Origin: Dermatophagoides farinae
Lineage: Eukaryota > Arthropoda > Arachnida > Sarcoptiformes > Pyroglyphidae
Direction of reading: 5' to 3'
DNA length: 64,000 bases
Assembly (NCBI RefSeq): GCF_024713945.1
Contig: NC_134678.1
Location: 7,502,001 to 7,566,000, forward strand
Below, one piece after another: positions 50,711 to 63,414 of the stretch. The notes below the pieces were generated by a model. That model did not search any database. It saw only the letters and a list, made by a program, of their open reading frames with translations, and was not told the origin of the DNA. The translations under genes and the position numbers were made by a program. Position 1 is the stretch's first letter. Each line of letters begins with the position of its first letter.

Positions 50711-53000
50711 TCATTTGGATGAAAGAAATAGACCCAACGATAGTACACCAAGTGCACCGGCAGCACCACATAATATATTCTTTAGATCCACATTGAACAA
50801 TGTATTATCATTATTCGATACATCACCAACAATATCTTGGGCAAATGAAACGATACCATCCTAGTGGAAAAAGTAAAAAAAAACAATTTAGTCAAGTTGT
50901 CAAAAAGACAAAAAAAATTTGTCAACGACAATCTAAAAAAAACCAAGTCAAGTTTATGAGAATCCGGTTTTTTTTCAGAAAAAAACACATCAAAGTAATA
51001 TTTAAAGAAAAGACAAGGTCAAATAATAAAGTACGACACATTTTCAATTCCCATCGTTCGTTTGTCAAGGATTTTTTTTTTGATGATGATGATGATGATT
51101 CTTATTTATTTTTCTCAAAAAAAGATCTACCACACACACACAGACACTTACATAATCTCATGTCATATTGGCTCTTTCTCTTACATGCTTTCTTTTGATC
51201 ATTTACCGCCCGCAAAAAAAACATCATCATCATCATTATTACCAGATGATCATGTTGTTGATGATGATATTTTGGGCAAAAAAAGAAGAAAAAAATGAGA
51301 CCAAATATACTATCTCCGTGTATACAGATTTCTATTTCTAACACACACTAACTCCTCAGCAGTATGACTTGAATATTATTTTTCATTGTTTTCCATTCAT
51401 TCATTCACATCCTATTGTCTTCACACAAACACACAAACAAACACACCTATCAGATCAAAATAGAATCACTCATCATTATCATCATCATTCATGCATACAA
51501 CAAAAAAAAACGAAGAAAAGAAAAGAATAACCTTGACAACAAACAGGATTCTTTATTTTTTCTTCAAATTTTGTAATAAATTCCTTTTATTTTCTTCTTC
51601 TTTGAATATTGGTCAATTTGATGATGAAGGTGGTGGTGGCTGTTGTTGTTATACAAGATTTCTCACCACAAATCATCACTGAACAAGTATTTTTTTTTTT
51701 GGTTATTTGTTTCACTCTCTCGCTCCCAGGCTTTTTTCCATCCGTACATCTTTCAAACAACCAATGGATGATGATGACGGCGACGACCTGCTATGGAATG
51801 TGACCTCGACAACAACAACAACAACCAAGACGGGTCGATCGGGTCGGGTCACACGCATATCTCAATGATGGTGTAGTATAGTTTTTTTCTTTCCCAAAGA
51901 AATCGACTACAGAGTTGTTGAAAAACAAATAGAGAGTAAAGCGTAAAGCAGTAGTATTCGTACTAGTAATGTATATTATCATCGGAAGAAAACCCCGGGA
52001 CTGATTCGAAGGTCCCAAGTGTGTGTGTGTGTGTGACATGTGCACTATATGGTAATTATTATTATGAGAAACTAGGGTCCTCACACAAAAACAACAACAA
52101 AAACATTCATGGGAACTAGTATAGTGATGGGAAAATTGATCAACTAACAATGACTGTTTATAGCATCAATATTTCATATGACACTTGTTGTTTTGTAAGA
52201 AAAACTTTAGAAATCTAATAAAAAAAAAATTTAAAATCTTGACCCTGATAAACAACACACACACACACAGCTGATCAATCAATGAATCGATTTAAAAATT
52301 GGAAAAAAAAACATTTCTAAATTCATCAAATGATTACACATACCCAACCACCATTCTTTTCGATCCATGGTAATAAATGTTCAAAAGTATAACGGGTTAA
52401 CCATCTGGCCACATCATTTACGGTGGCTGCATGACTTTGGCTAGCATAATAGGCAAAATCCACACTAAATACAAAATATGTGACAATATGATTCCATTGT
52501 ATGCCTTGTACAAACATTTCATTGCTAAGACAATGAAATGTTGCACATGCATTCTGTGGCTGTAATTCCAATTTGACAATTATATCATACAATTGTCTTG
52601 AATATTTTTCTTCAAATGATTTGCCCAATGCCCTTAATGCCATTCGTATTCTACTATATTGATTGATTGATGTTTGATTAGTAGTATTGTTGTTCACCAT
52701 TGATGTTTGATTCGATGATGATGATGTGGATGACGAGGAAGAAGAAGAAGGAAATGGACATTGCGCTTTTTTCAATTCAAATTGCGCATTGAAAAAGTCT
52801 TTGACCAGATTCATTAACATTGGATCATATATTGTTTCATCGGTCGATTGATTTGTTCCATTATTATTATTATTATTATTATGAATAACATGTGGATGAG
52901 AAATATGATGATGATGATGATCGGCGGTAGTCGGATTCATCGTTGTTGTTGTTGTTGTTGATGTAGTGGATGGCAATGTATCCGTATTTGGTAGTGACAT
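50711..53000 (-). CDS. BCL-2 family apoptosis regulator
   Basis: Two exons, 52344-53000 and 50711-50860, separated by a 1.48-kb intron (large for this window). The donor (TGG|GTATGTG) and acceptor (CACTAG|G) are in phase, giving about 268 residues. After a Thr/His/Asn-rich N-terminus come a BH3-like helix, MALRALGKSFEEKY (the usual Asp is Lys); BH1, NEMFVQGIQWNHIVTYFVFS; and BH2, PWIEKNGGW, which continues over the splice site as DGIVSFAQDI. The C-terminus is a hydrophobic tail anchor, ILCGAAGALGVLSLGLFLSS, followed by a Lys. This layout fits a multidomain BCL-2 protein on mitochondrial or ER membranes. Whether it is pro-survival (Bcl-2/Bcl-xL-like, as the BH2 and tail suggest) or pro-death cannot be decided from sequence. 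Confidence 0.92.
50861..52343. other. Intron of the BCL-2 family gene
   Basis: 1,483 bases flanked by GT-AG sites in phase. It holds ATC and CA repeats and a more complex GC-containing patch at about 51770-51860 and 51985-52015 that does not look coding. I see no gene inside. Confidence 0.75.
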
Positions 53001-54334
53001 TATTATATTTTTCGACAAAAAAAATCGAATATTTCAATGGATTTTATCAAATATAAATAACGAAGATTATCAAAATTTTGTGATCACAATTTAATTATCA
53101 TGAATACTCGGTTGTTGTTGTTGTTATTATTGGTGTTTGTTGTAATTGTAACCAGATCAAATTCGTAAATTTTCGAAATGAAAAATAAAACTAAAAAAAT
53201 AGAAACGAAATGAATGATGAAATTGACGAAAAAATGCGTATATCAAAGAAAAAAGCGAACACAAGGCGAAGGATGTGTCTGAAAATAAAAATTCGCATCA
53301 TTCACAATGCCGCTACCATCAATGACCATTCAAATAGAACGTATATGATTAAAATTTATCATTCGAATTTATTAATTTTATCATTAGATTGATTTGAAAA
53401 ATAATTTTTTTGTTGTAAATTTTTTCAAATAATTTTTTTTCTTGATTCTTAATTATTTTGGAACGATTATTTATTTTCAATCAATTTTCTTTATTCAAAC
53501 AATATTCTTTTGTCTGAATAAAACGCTTTTATTATTATTACTGCTAGCAGCATTGTGTTGTCTCTTTTTTTTTGTTGGTTTGGTCGTAAATTGTGAAAAA
53601 AAATAAAAACTTTTCAATGAATAAATGAATGAATGAAATACGAGCAAAAAAAAAAAATGGTGATGAAGGTGTGTCCTCATTTACAAACACACACACACAC
53701 ACACACTGCTGTGTGTTTGGAACCATCCATTTTTCACATCCCTCACAAATAGATCGTCTGGATGGTTGGCTATTCGTTCATTTTGTTTCATTGAATGGAA
53801 TTGGAAACCATGATGAGAAAGAGAGTGAGTCATTTGGGAAACTTTGATATAAACAAATTACACACAAAAACTACATTCCTGACCACATTCCATTCGATTA
53901 CAATGAAAAACGATGACAAGTTCTCCTCTTTTTTTTCCTACTACCTGTATGTGTATATACCTGTTTAGCTTGTTTTTTTTTGTTTTGTTTTCCTTGACAT
54001 AAAAATGAATATTTTTTTTTGCGAATAAAGTTTTTTGGTATTTTGAAAATTAATTCTTTCTTTGTTTATCGCCCAAAGATGTCGCCCTTATGTCGAGTGT
54101 TTTTAATTTTTTTTTAATTAATTAATTAATTTAATTAAAATTAGTTATATAGAAAATATCGAAAAAAATACAATTTCTATAAAAATTGACAATGATGAGA
54201 TAATGCATTTTGGCCAAAAAAAAAAATTGAAACTAGTAGTAGTAGTTTATCGATAAAAAGAGAAAAAAAAGTGATCGATGATTCCACAATTTGGAGTATA
54301 TGAAATCAACCAAACCAACCAATCTCAAAACACA
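53001..54334. other. Spacer between the BCL-2 and chitin deacetylase genes
   Basis: Contains the BCL-2 promoter/5' UTR side and the deacetylase 3' side. There are TTG/TTA and CA repeats (53690-53706), A/T runs and no supported coding frame. Confidence 0.5.
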
Positions 54335-56817
54335 CTAATATTCTAGACCAAATTCATTCTTAACCCATGGATAAACATCTGGACATTCGAAACATGTATG
54401 AAGATAACGTTCACCTTTCACTTGTCGTGAATTTAGTTTACATGATTTTGGATGATTACAAGCAATTAGATTTGGATCAATATCACGTTTACATTTCCAT
54501 GGTTCAAAATTGGCCAATTGTGATAACGGTGTTGGTGTACGCATCCATTCAATTGCCTGATAATTGGTGATTATATAAATATCCTTATGAAATTAAAAAA
54601 AAACGAAATAAGAATTATCAATTTAAATGACTAAATATAGAATTCAGAATTAGTACCTTATTCTGAAGTAATTCATCCAAGAATCGTGTAAGAATGGCAA
54701 AATTACGTTTTTCTTTAAACCAGATAGTATGAAAATAAAGACCGAATGGTGCACGATTCGTACGATAATGGCGATTAAAATTATCTTTCAACATTGCATA
54801 TACTTCTTCATCGGATAAATGTGTAGGACATGAATCGACCATGGCACAAATATGACCCTGTAAAGTTAACAAATTTTTTTTTAGTTAATCAGATTCATCT
54901 GGCGAAAAAAAATTAATCAACCTCAATATCGAATGGATTCATAATCATTTCCCACATTCCATTGAATGATCGTGATGGACAACGTTGTCTTGAACCATGA
55001 CATTTATGTGGTATACGATAATCTAATGTGAATGGCCATAATGGTGGATCAGATCTTGGTGCTACCATTGATGAATCATATAGAAATCCAAATTCTTTCA
55101 TCTATTATTATTATTATGGCAAAAAAGATATTTTAGCAAAATTGTTTATCGATATTCAAACAATCTTACCATAATAAATTGTGTATTCCAACCAACACGC
55201 AAAAATGGAACACGAGTACCACGAAGTTCATCCAATGGAATTCCAGCAAAACGATTGATTATATTAGCCATACCGGCAAATTCATCAAACCAATCTTCCA
55301 TTGTGGCATTGAATGTCCACCAAAGTTCAGGCTGACGATGACTAAAAATTGAAAATTGAATTTTGGTCATCATTTTTTTGAATTTAGAAAAAAAATACTT
55401 ACGTAATTGAATGGATACCAATTTCATGGCCATCATTCCATAATTTTTGAACATGACGATAATTTGTATATTCATGTGAAAGGAAAAAAGTTGTTGAAAT
55501 TGGACAACCATTTGGATTCGTTCGATTTGGTGTAAAAATACGTTCATAGATTTCCCAATTTTCATTGTTGACAGCATCATCAAATGTCAGAATGACAATT
55601 TGCGGTGTTTCTTCTGGTTTCATATTACCCGGTATTAATGTACCATCGACTGAACAAAAACAATCAGGTAATGTACAATTATTAGCATCACATCGTGGTG
55701 GTGAATTTGGATCCGAATCTGGATCACAATATGATTCATCTGACCAATCATCACAATCTTTTTGGCCCTGTGTGTAAATTATATGAGGATTAGTGTTTAT
55801 ATAACTGAATTTAACTAAAACAAACATACATCACAGAATAAATCACGATTAATGCATTTTCGATTAGCACATGCTAATTGTCCAGATGGACAAATTGGTT
55901 CATCCGTTGATAGCAATGGTTTCGGTGTACTTGCATCTATAATCATCATCATGTAATGTTATTATTCATCATTATTTGAATATAAACTAAAACAAACATC
56001 TTACCATGTGATTTTTCACAATTATCGATTTTAAATTTAAAATCACAAATCTGTCTATCTATATCGAACCAAAGACCAGCTGAACAACGAAATTGTAATA
56101 CTTTTTGCCGTGGACACCAATAATAACGGGCACAATCACGAATGCCGATTGCTTCGGGATTACGATAAAATTTTCCATTATCAATACAGGGAACACCTTC
56201 TACTGAGCCTTAGTATGAAGTTCAAAAACAAAACAAAACAAAAAAAATTCAAATTAATCAAAATCAAGACACACACTTAAAGGTGTGGTGGTAAATGAAA
56301 TATTAGAAAAAAATCAAATTCATCCGTATTTCTTTCTCTCTCTCAAGCTTTCTCTAAATCTAAATTTATGAATAATTTTAAGGAGAAAAAAATAAATTTG
56401 TTCCATGTTCAATGTTGTTGACCTAGCTGACTGACTGACGATGATGATGGTCTGTGTCACCAATCGATAATTTATGTATGTTTTGCCTTATATAATTTAT
56501 ATGATGATGATGATGAAGATGAAGTAAATTTCTGAAGCGAAAACAGCAAAATGAGGTCAACAAAATGATTTTCGTTTTTAGACAAGTTTTTTTTTGTTGA
56601 CTCGAAAATTCTAATACAAAAAAAACGTAATAAAGATGTTTTAAGATTCAAACTTACCATCTTCATTAGCTGCATTTACGAATAGATTTGATCGATGATT
56701 ATTAATAAATGATGATATTATATTATGATGATCATTATTTGAATATAAACAAATGATGATCAAAATTATGATTGAAATGTATGTAGAAAAATTTGTCATC
56801 ATCATTATCATTGCCAT
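54335..56817 (-). CDS. Chitin deacetylase (Serpentine/Vermiform class)
   Basis: Eight exons: 56658-56817, 56005-56208, 55830-55936, 55403-55767, 55170-55341, 54922-55101, 54657-54857 and 54335-54583. Together they are 1,638 nt in perfect phase, about 545 residues, as in insect CDA1/CDA2. It is a secreted enzyme that deacetylates chitin to organise cuticle or tracheal matrix. A signal peptide (MAMIMMM...IIILIIICLYS) precedes a CBM14 domain (CIDNGKFYRNPEAIGIRDC to FDIDRQICD). An LDLa module follows (CINRDLFCD, DCDDWSDESYC), then the polysaccharide deacetylase domain with ILTFDDAVN (metal/catalytic Asp), HEIGIHSITH (metal His), RVPFLRVGWN and the C-terminal ICAMVDSC and FGLYFHTIWF motifs. All catalytic signatures are present, so it should be active. 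An in-frame ATG at 56892 is less likely as start. Confidence 0.95.
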
Positions 56818-58013
56818 ATTGATTTTGGATTGATTGATGAGTTTAATGGAACAATGAATTTCTTGAAAATCTTGATGATGAATCAAGTGCAACCAGGCAC
56901 TTTATACACACATAAAGATTATACGGATATTTTTTTTTTACTTTGTCCAACTACAACAACGACGACGATGACGATAATGTTTTCTGTGTCGATGACGATG
57001 ACGATGATAATCGTAAAGGATTGACTGGAAAGAAAATAAAAATTATATATCGATGAAAAAAAAGTGAGAAAAAAAATATTAACGAAAGAGAAAAGATACA
57101 AACAAGTGGTGCCCGGCTTTTTTTCGGGATGCGCACGGCGGCAATACAATAAAATTTCAGGTTTTCTTTTTTTGTTGTTTGTTCCCGTTTTCTGTTTGAT
57201 TTTTTTTTTTGATCAAAGTGGATTTGATTTGTAATACCCAAATGTGGACAAAGGGCAAATATCAGAGAGAGAGAGAGAGAGAGAACGAGAGATTCAGACA
57301 AAAGTCAATATGATAATTTGAAGGCAAAGAATAATGATAATGATGATAAGTAGAGCGTCATTTCAACCGATAAACAAACTTGAATGGCCAAATAAAAAAA
57401 AACAAATAAACGAAACTCTCTATGATGATGATGATGATGATGATGAAAATGATGATGGCCAAATAGTGATTTAGAAAGAGAAGATCAAGTCAAGTATTTT
57501 TTTTTTCTTGATTCAAGTCGATTTCTTTTGGCAAGAGACCAGCCCAAATACTTGAATATTTCGTTTTTTTATCGTTTTTTTTGCTGTTTCTTCGATAAAA
57601 CAATATGATATGATGGATCATGAGCCATAATCTCTTTTTTTCCATTCTAATGATTCGAGAGATATGTTTGAATTTTCGAATGTGTCAATCTGGAATGTCA
57701 TATGTGAATTTGAATTTTTTGTTTTTTTTGTCGAATGATAGATGTGAGACTATAATGCTCGAAATAAAAAAAACTGTGATCAAATAACCGATAATACGAA
57801 CAAACAAGATAACGGGTAATATTTCGTTGAATTTATTAATAATAAAAAAATGATGATGATGATAATTGCAAGATTTATCTATGGACAAATATATATGGTA
57901 AATATATACGATTTTAGAAAGTTTAATTTTATTTTTAACTCAATTTTTGTTTTATTCAAAGAAAAAGACGAAAAAGAAGAAGAAGAAAGTCATACATCAA
58001 AACTGTTTCACAT
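56818..58013. other. Spacer between chitin deacetylase and Gasp-like genes
   Basis: About 1.2 kb, AT-rich with ATG/GAT and GA microsatellites (57265-57284, 57424-57446). It includes the deacetylase promoter. No coding frame is supported. Confidence 0.5.
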
Positions 58014-58851
58014 TTAAAAATGTCTTCCATGGTTAGTTGTTGTTCGTAATGGTTTTTCATTTTCAGGTTTATGTTGTTCAACACAGGTCAAAGAATTACC
58101 ATCAACTAATGAATTTTCACCACATTGAATTAATCTTGGCTGGCCACTAACACAGGTGATTATTGCTTGTTGATTATACCAATATCTTGGATATGGCCAA
58201 AATTTATTCGAATGATCATCATCTGGACATTTGAATTGTAATAATGATTCGGAACTACAACCAACTTGATCAGGCCAATTACAACCTTTAATACGTTCAT
58301 CATAGAATAATCCGTATGGTTCACATTGTTTCCGTTGTGGTATACCCCAAGCACATTCACTATAGAAAACATTACATGGTTGACGATTATCTTCAGCAAA
58401 GAATCCAAATTGATATGGACAACCAGGAGTGCTCATTGGTTTGGCTATTATATTCGGATTGGAAAAAATCAATTTAAATTTCAATATATTTCAATCAAAA
58501 TAATCAACTTACGAATAGTTTTATCACCACAATCAACATTCCAATAATAAGCACACATTCCAACTACATGTCCAGTATGTGAAAATAATAGACCATTTGG
58601 ACAGAATTCATGTGACATTGTACCATTTGTACATTGAAAATATTCATCACATGATTTTGGATGTGGATAACCAAAAACACCATCCGGTGGACAATGTAAT
58701 GGAATCTCTTCTAATCCTGAATCAAATCAAATTATCAATTTATCGGAAGAATCATAAAAAAAATCCATCAAATTTACATACCGGAATCAGCAGCATTGAC
58801 TAAAACGATAATCAAACTGGATAAAATAGCTGATAAGCCAATTATAATCAT
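58014..58851 (-). CDS. Gasp/obstructor-like chitin-binding protein, three CBM14 domains
   Basis: Three exons, 58782-58851, 58513-58716 and 58014-58444, sum to 705 nt in phase and give 234 residues, the normal size for Gasp/obstructor proteins. A signal peptide (MIIIGLSAILSSLIIVLVNA) leads into three peritrophin-A (CBM14) domains. The first is CPPDGVFGYPHPKSCDEYFQ with its partner cysteines. The second is CPYQFGFFAEDNRQPC to CNWPDQVGC. The third is CPDDDHSNKFWPYPRYWY to SLTCVE, which is less canonical. These secreted proteins bind chitin and order the procuticle or peritrophic matrix. It is transcribed in the same direction as the adjacent chitin deacetylase, about 1.2 kb away, and the two proteins act on the same material in insects. 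The exact orthologue (Gasp versus another obstructor) is not certain. Confidence 0.92.
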
Positions 58852-60525
58852 GATGGATGGATAGTTAATCTGTTTGTTTGTACGTTGTTGATATTCGTTG
58901 CTTATGATGTGTTTTGTGCGATTGAATGGTAAAGACATGAGAAGAAAAAAAAAGTAAAATCAAAATTACAAGGCAAACAAATCAATTTGTTTGAAAGAAG
59001 AAAAAGAAGAAGAAGAAAAAACAAGCAAAACATTTCTCTTTTTTTCCATTTCTAAATTGAAAAAAAAAATATTTCTTGATGAATAATTTTGACAGAAGAA
59101 AGAAAAAATCTGATCCAAATAAGCAAAAAAATTTTCATTTCTTTGCTTCTAGGTGTTCGTTTTCGCTTTTTTTTCTTCGATGAAAGAATACATTATTCAG
59201 GCAGTGTTTGAGTGTTTTTTTTTGTTTGTTTGTTTTCTTCTTGACAAGGTAATCAATTTTGTACTTGTTTTTTTTTTATTTCGTTCGAATTTGTTCGAAT
59301 ACACAAACACACACACACACATAGCTGAAATGATTGATGATTGACGACTATAATATTATGGTAATTTGTTTTTTGTTTTATGGAAAGCTGAATAAATTGG
59401 ATTTATCGAAAAATGAATAAAAAAAACTCTTTTTTTTGTGAAATGAAATCAAAGTTGTCGTTGTCGTTGTCGTTGTCGTTTTGCATCACCAAGATTTTGT
59501 ATTTTCATAGATTTATTCAATAATAATGTTTATGATACTAGATGGCAGCACCGTGCACACATTTAAATCTAGTTTTGATTTTTCGGCATCTGTGTTGTTG
59601 TTGCTTACTTGCTTGTTGGTAAAAATTCGGGAGTCTGTGTGTCTGTCTGGTTTTTTGGTCAGAAATAAAAAATGTTACCACCACCACCACCAGTACCAAC
59701 ACCGATGACGAACAACCAACCAACCACTCCTCATGTTGTTTTGGTTTTTTTGGCCAATCGACCATCAAACAACAACAACAACAACGATACAATGCACCAT
59801 TGACCAATTTGAGTTTTCACTTTTTTTTTGTTATTATTGTCGTTGGTTTCTTGATCGTTTTTTTTAATATATGGATTCACGTTCGTTCATTGTCTACTAT
59901 AGTACGCGTTAATGACATAATGACATTTTGTTGCCTGTAACCACAACCACCACCATTGGAAATATCATCATCATTGTTTTTTTTGATGATTATAATGATG
60001 GTCGATTGTTGTTGTTATAGTTGCTGTCATCAACGCTATATTATTATTATAATGTGCCATCATAATTGGTGTTCTGAGAATCATCATCATCTCTTTTCGT
60101 ATAGAAGAAATTAATGGTTGCCATTATTTAACGAAAATTGTCCTCGTCCTTTTCATCCATTATAGTCATGAAAATAGAGTACCCTTCTGGCATGAAATAA
60201 TCTTCCAACTATTTTATGCACATTATTATGCAAGCAATCAAACCATACGTTCAAAAAAATTTTTTTCAAAGAAAAAAAATATCGATTTTTTTTTCTTTCA
60301 TCGACTGATCTCAACCAACTGACAAGAACTGAATACGATGAAACAACCGTACAGAATTCTATAGTAATTTGCCAAAACAAAAAAAAACGAAACATTGATC
60401 GTTTCATATATATTTTTCTGACTGAATTCTGAGTTTTCGCTCAATTGAAATCGACATATTTTTTCCGTCATCATACATACATTTTAACAAAACCATCCTA
60501 GATTCCATCACATTAAATCAATAAA
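58852..60525. other. Divergent intergenic region between Gasp-like and SLC44A1 genes
   Basis: About 1.7 kb between two genes transcribed away from each other. It contains a (CGTTGT)n-type stretch at 59455-59485, CAA/CCA repeats (59675-59790) and T runs. It must hold both promoters; no defined element or coding frame was found. Confidence 0.5.
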
Positions 60526-62878
60526 ATGTTTTGTTGTCAAAATTCGGACGAGGTAATCGTCACCTTTTTTTAACAAAAAAAAAGTTTTAAAAATCCATTT
60601 TTTTCTTGTTTTTAGGTACGTCCAATTGAAAAAGAACGCCGTAACCGAGACCACTGTACAGACTTGCCATTTGCAATCATTTTCATATTATTTCTATTTG
60701 GTCTCGGCGCTATTGCATTCTATGCATTCAATATTGGCAGTCCATTTCGTTTGATACATGGATCCGATTCATTTGGAAATGTTTGTGGTCAAAAAAATGT
60801 TCGAATCGATAATATACCATTCACCGGTTTGGATCTACGAAAACGGCCGAATCTTTTTCATTTGAATCAACGTGATCCAAAAAATTCGATCAAAATTTGT
60901 GTGAAAAAATGTCCAAATCGTGATTTGGTTAACATGGCTGAAATCTATCAATTTTATACCCGATATAATTCTTCACTTTGCAGATATGATTTTGAATTCA
61001 ATACAACCATGCCGACAACAACATCTAGTCCATTGCAAGAACCTCGTCTATATCCAACATTGGATCAACTACAGGAACAACCGAAATTTAACGATACTGG
61101 ATTATGTCCAACTTTACCAGTGTTTAGAAAGTAAAGAAAAAACTTTCATCCTCTTTATGTCACTAATTTTTTTAATTTTTATTTTAGCCGACGATTACTT
61201 TATTATTGTGTTCCTGAAATGGCCATCGTGCAAGGTGTTGCATTAGGACATTCACTGTATGATTTCATGTCAAGTCGTGTTCCATTGAAAAAAATTGTCG
61301 GCGATATAATCAATTCACATGAAGAAATGGTCATCATGGGTGTCGTAGCTGTCGTTGCTTCGATTATCACCGTATTCTCTATTCATTTTGTTGCCAGTTT
61401 AGCATCATGGCTAATTCTGGTTGTTATATCGGCTCTTCTAGCAAGTTTAACAATTATATTCTGGTGGATTTATTTTATTTCACGTAATCGTGAAGCATTA
61501 CCGGAAAAATTGGCTAAATTATTACCAGAAGATTCTGAAAATGATTCGATTCTTTTAACAGTGGCCATCATATGTACGATCGTTACGTTGGTTATTATCT
61601 ATGCTGCGGCTAGTATGCGTTCTCATGTCAAATTCGTTGTCACATTATTCCATGAAACTGCTTCATGTATTCGTACGATGCCTTTTCTATTGATTCAACC
61701 ATTATGGACATTATTAGCATTGATTGTTTTTCTATTCTTTTTTTTATTCATATTGATGGCATTGGCTACATCGGATCATCAATCACGTGATCAACGAATG
61801 TTACAGGCAGCAACCAATACCGATAATGATTTACTTTCCGTTGGTGCGGAATTGAAAAATAAACTTACATCATTCACATTGATACGATATCGTTCTTCAT
61901 CATGGATACAATTCATGTGGTGGTATTTGCTTATTGCATTTGTTTGGATTGCAGAATTTCTTTGTTCTTGTCAACAATTAATTATTGCCGGTGCCGTATC
62001 ATCATGGTATTTCTCACGTGATCGTGAAAATCTTGGATATCCCATTCTGAATGCTACTCGTGATCTTGTCTGCTGTCATCTTGGTTCAGTAGCATTAGGA
62101 TCATTCCTGATCACGGCTGTTAAACTTCCACGATTGATCATTCAACAAACGACAGCACGATTGAAACAATTTGATAAATATCGATTAGCTCGTGCCGCAT
62201 TACAAGCTTGTGCTTGTTGTCTTTGGGTTGTGGAAAAATTTCTTAGCTATCTAACACGTAATGCCTATACAATGGTTGTATTGAAACGTACCAGTTTCTG
62301 TGTCAGTGCACGATTAGCTTTTCAAACACTATTTTCTAATGCTATTCGCGTGGCTGCCATTAATTCGATTGGAGATTTTATTTTACTTTTGGGTAAATTA
62401 TTGGTCACATCATTAACGGCTATTGTAGGCGTATTGTTGATTCGTGTAAGTTGACTTGTTCTTTCTTGTTCTTTTTTGAATCATTTATAAATATGAATTT
62501 ATTTTCTAGTCAAATACAGCCGTTCATTATTGGATGATACCGGTGCTGATAATGTCATTGTTTGCATTCTGGATAGCTCATTGTCTATTGTCCGTCTATG
62601 AAATGGTTATCGATGCATTGTTTCTTTGTTTCTGTCATGATATGAATCAACATAATGGATCACCGGGTAATGAATATTATGCACCAGAATCGTTAATGAA
62701 ATTTTTACGTGAAGATGAACAAACCATGTCTGAGATAAGACCAAATCAATCGATTCCAACAAATGAAGATGAAGATGAAACAGATATGAAAAACATACGA
62801 CAACAACAACCACAATCACAACAACAACAACAGGATGGATTATATCCAGATCTTGATGATTATCAAACTATTCGATGA
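60526..62878 (+). CDS. SLC44A1: Choline transporter-like protein 1 (SLC44A1)
   Basis: Exons 60526-60552, 60616-61130, 61188-62445 and 62510-62878 join in phase to about 722 residues (vertebrate CTL1 is about 650). It is a plasma- and mitochondrial-membrane choline transporter supplying phosphatidylcholine synthesis. The N-terminus MFCCQNSDEV precedes CTDLPFAIIFILFLFGLG (TM1), then the signature SDSFGNVCGQKN and a large Cys-containing extracellular loop with N-glycosylation sites (YNSSLC, FNTT, FNDTG). About nine further hydrophobic segments follow. Diagnostic family motifs are MWWYLLIAFVWIAEFLCSCQ, AGAVSSWYFSRD, HLGSVALGSFLITAVKLPR, AINSIGDFILLLGK and AHCLLSVYEMVIDALFLCF. The cytosolic tail is extended and Gln/Asp-rich. 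The short first exon was chosen because it matches the family's MGCC-like start and splices in phase. Confidence 0.95.
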
Positions 62879-63414
62879 TAATCATGATGATGGTGATAAT
62901 AATAATAATAACCACCACCGAAAGAAAAAAAAAACGTTGCATTCACACTATTTTTAACCATAATAATAAATAACAAAAACAACCACCACCAATATCAATC
63001 ATTCATATTTGCTATATAGATTCTCATTACATACACACCGAAACATATATTCTTTTGAATACTCATCATGATCATCATCATCACTCTCTATAGCAAGAAT
63101 GTCATTTCTCACTCACATGATAACTATACCAAAGAATTTGAAAGATGTTCTCATTTTTTTTTATTTCGTTTCTTCAAAAAAAAAAAAAAAAAATTCGAGT
63201 CAAACAAACAAACAAACAAAAAATTATTTTTTTTAAAACTTTGTTATTGCACACATCTTGTTGATTTTTCTATATATAAATCATCTATATGGTGAAAAAC
63301 AAACATGATACTCTTGCCTTTTGTCTACACACAAACACACACACACAGACAGTATTTGATTCCAATTGATGATACCTCAATTTTTGATTTTATTTTCCAA
63401 ATATAACGACAACA
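62879..63414. other. Spacer between SLC44A1 and the sugar transporter
   Basis: Low-complexity AT-rich sequence with ATA/ACC repeats, a poly-A run near 63177-63192 and CA tracts. It probably contains the SLC44A1 3' UTR and the promoter of the next gene. Confidence 0.5.
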
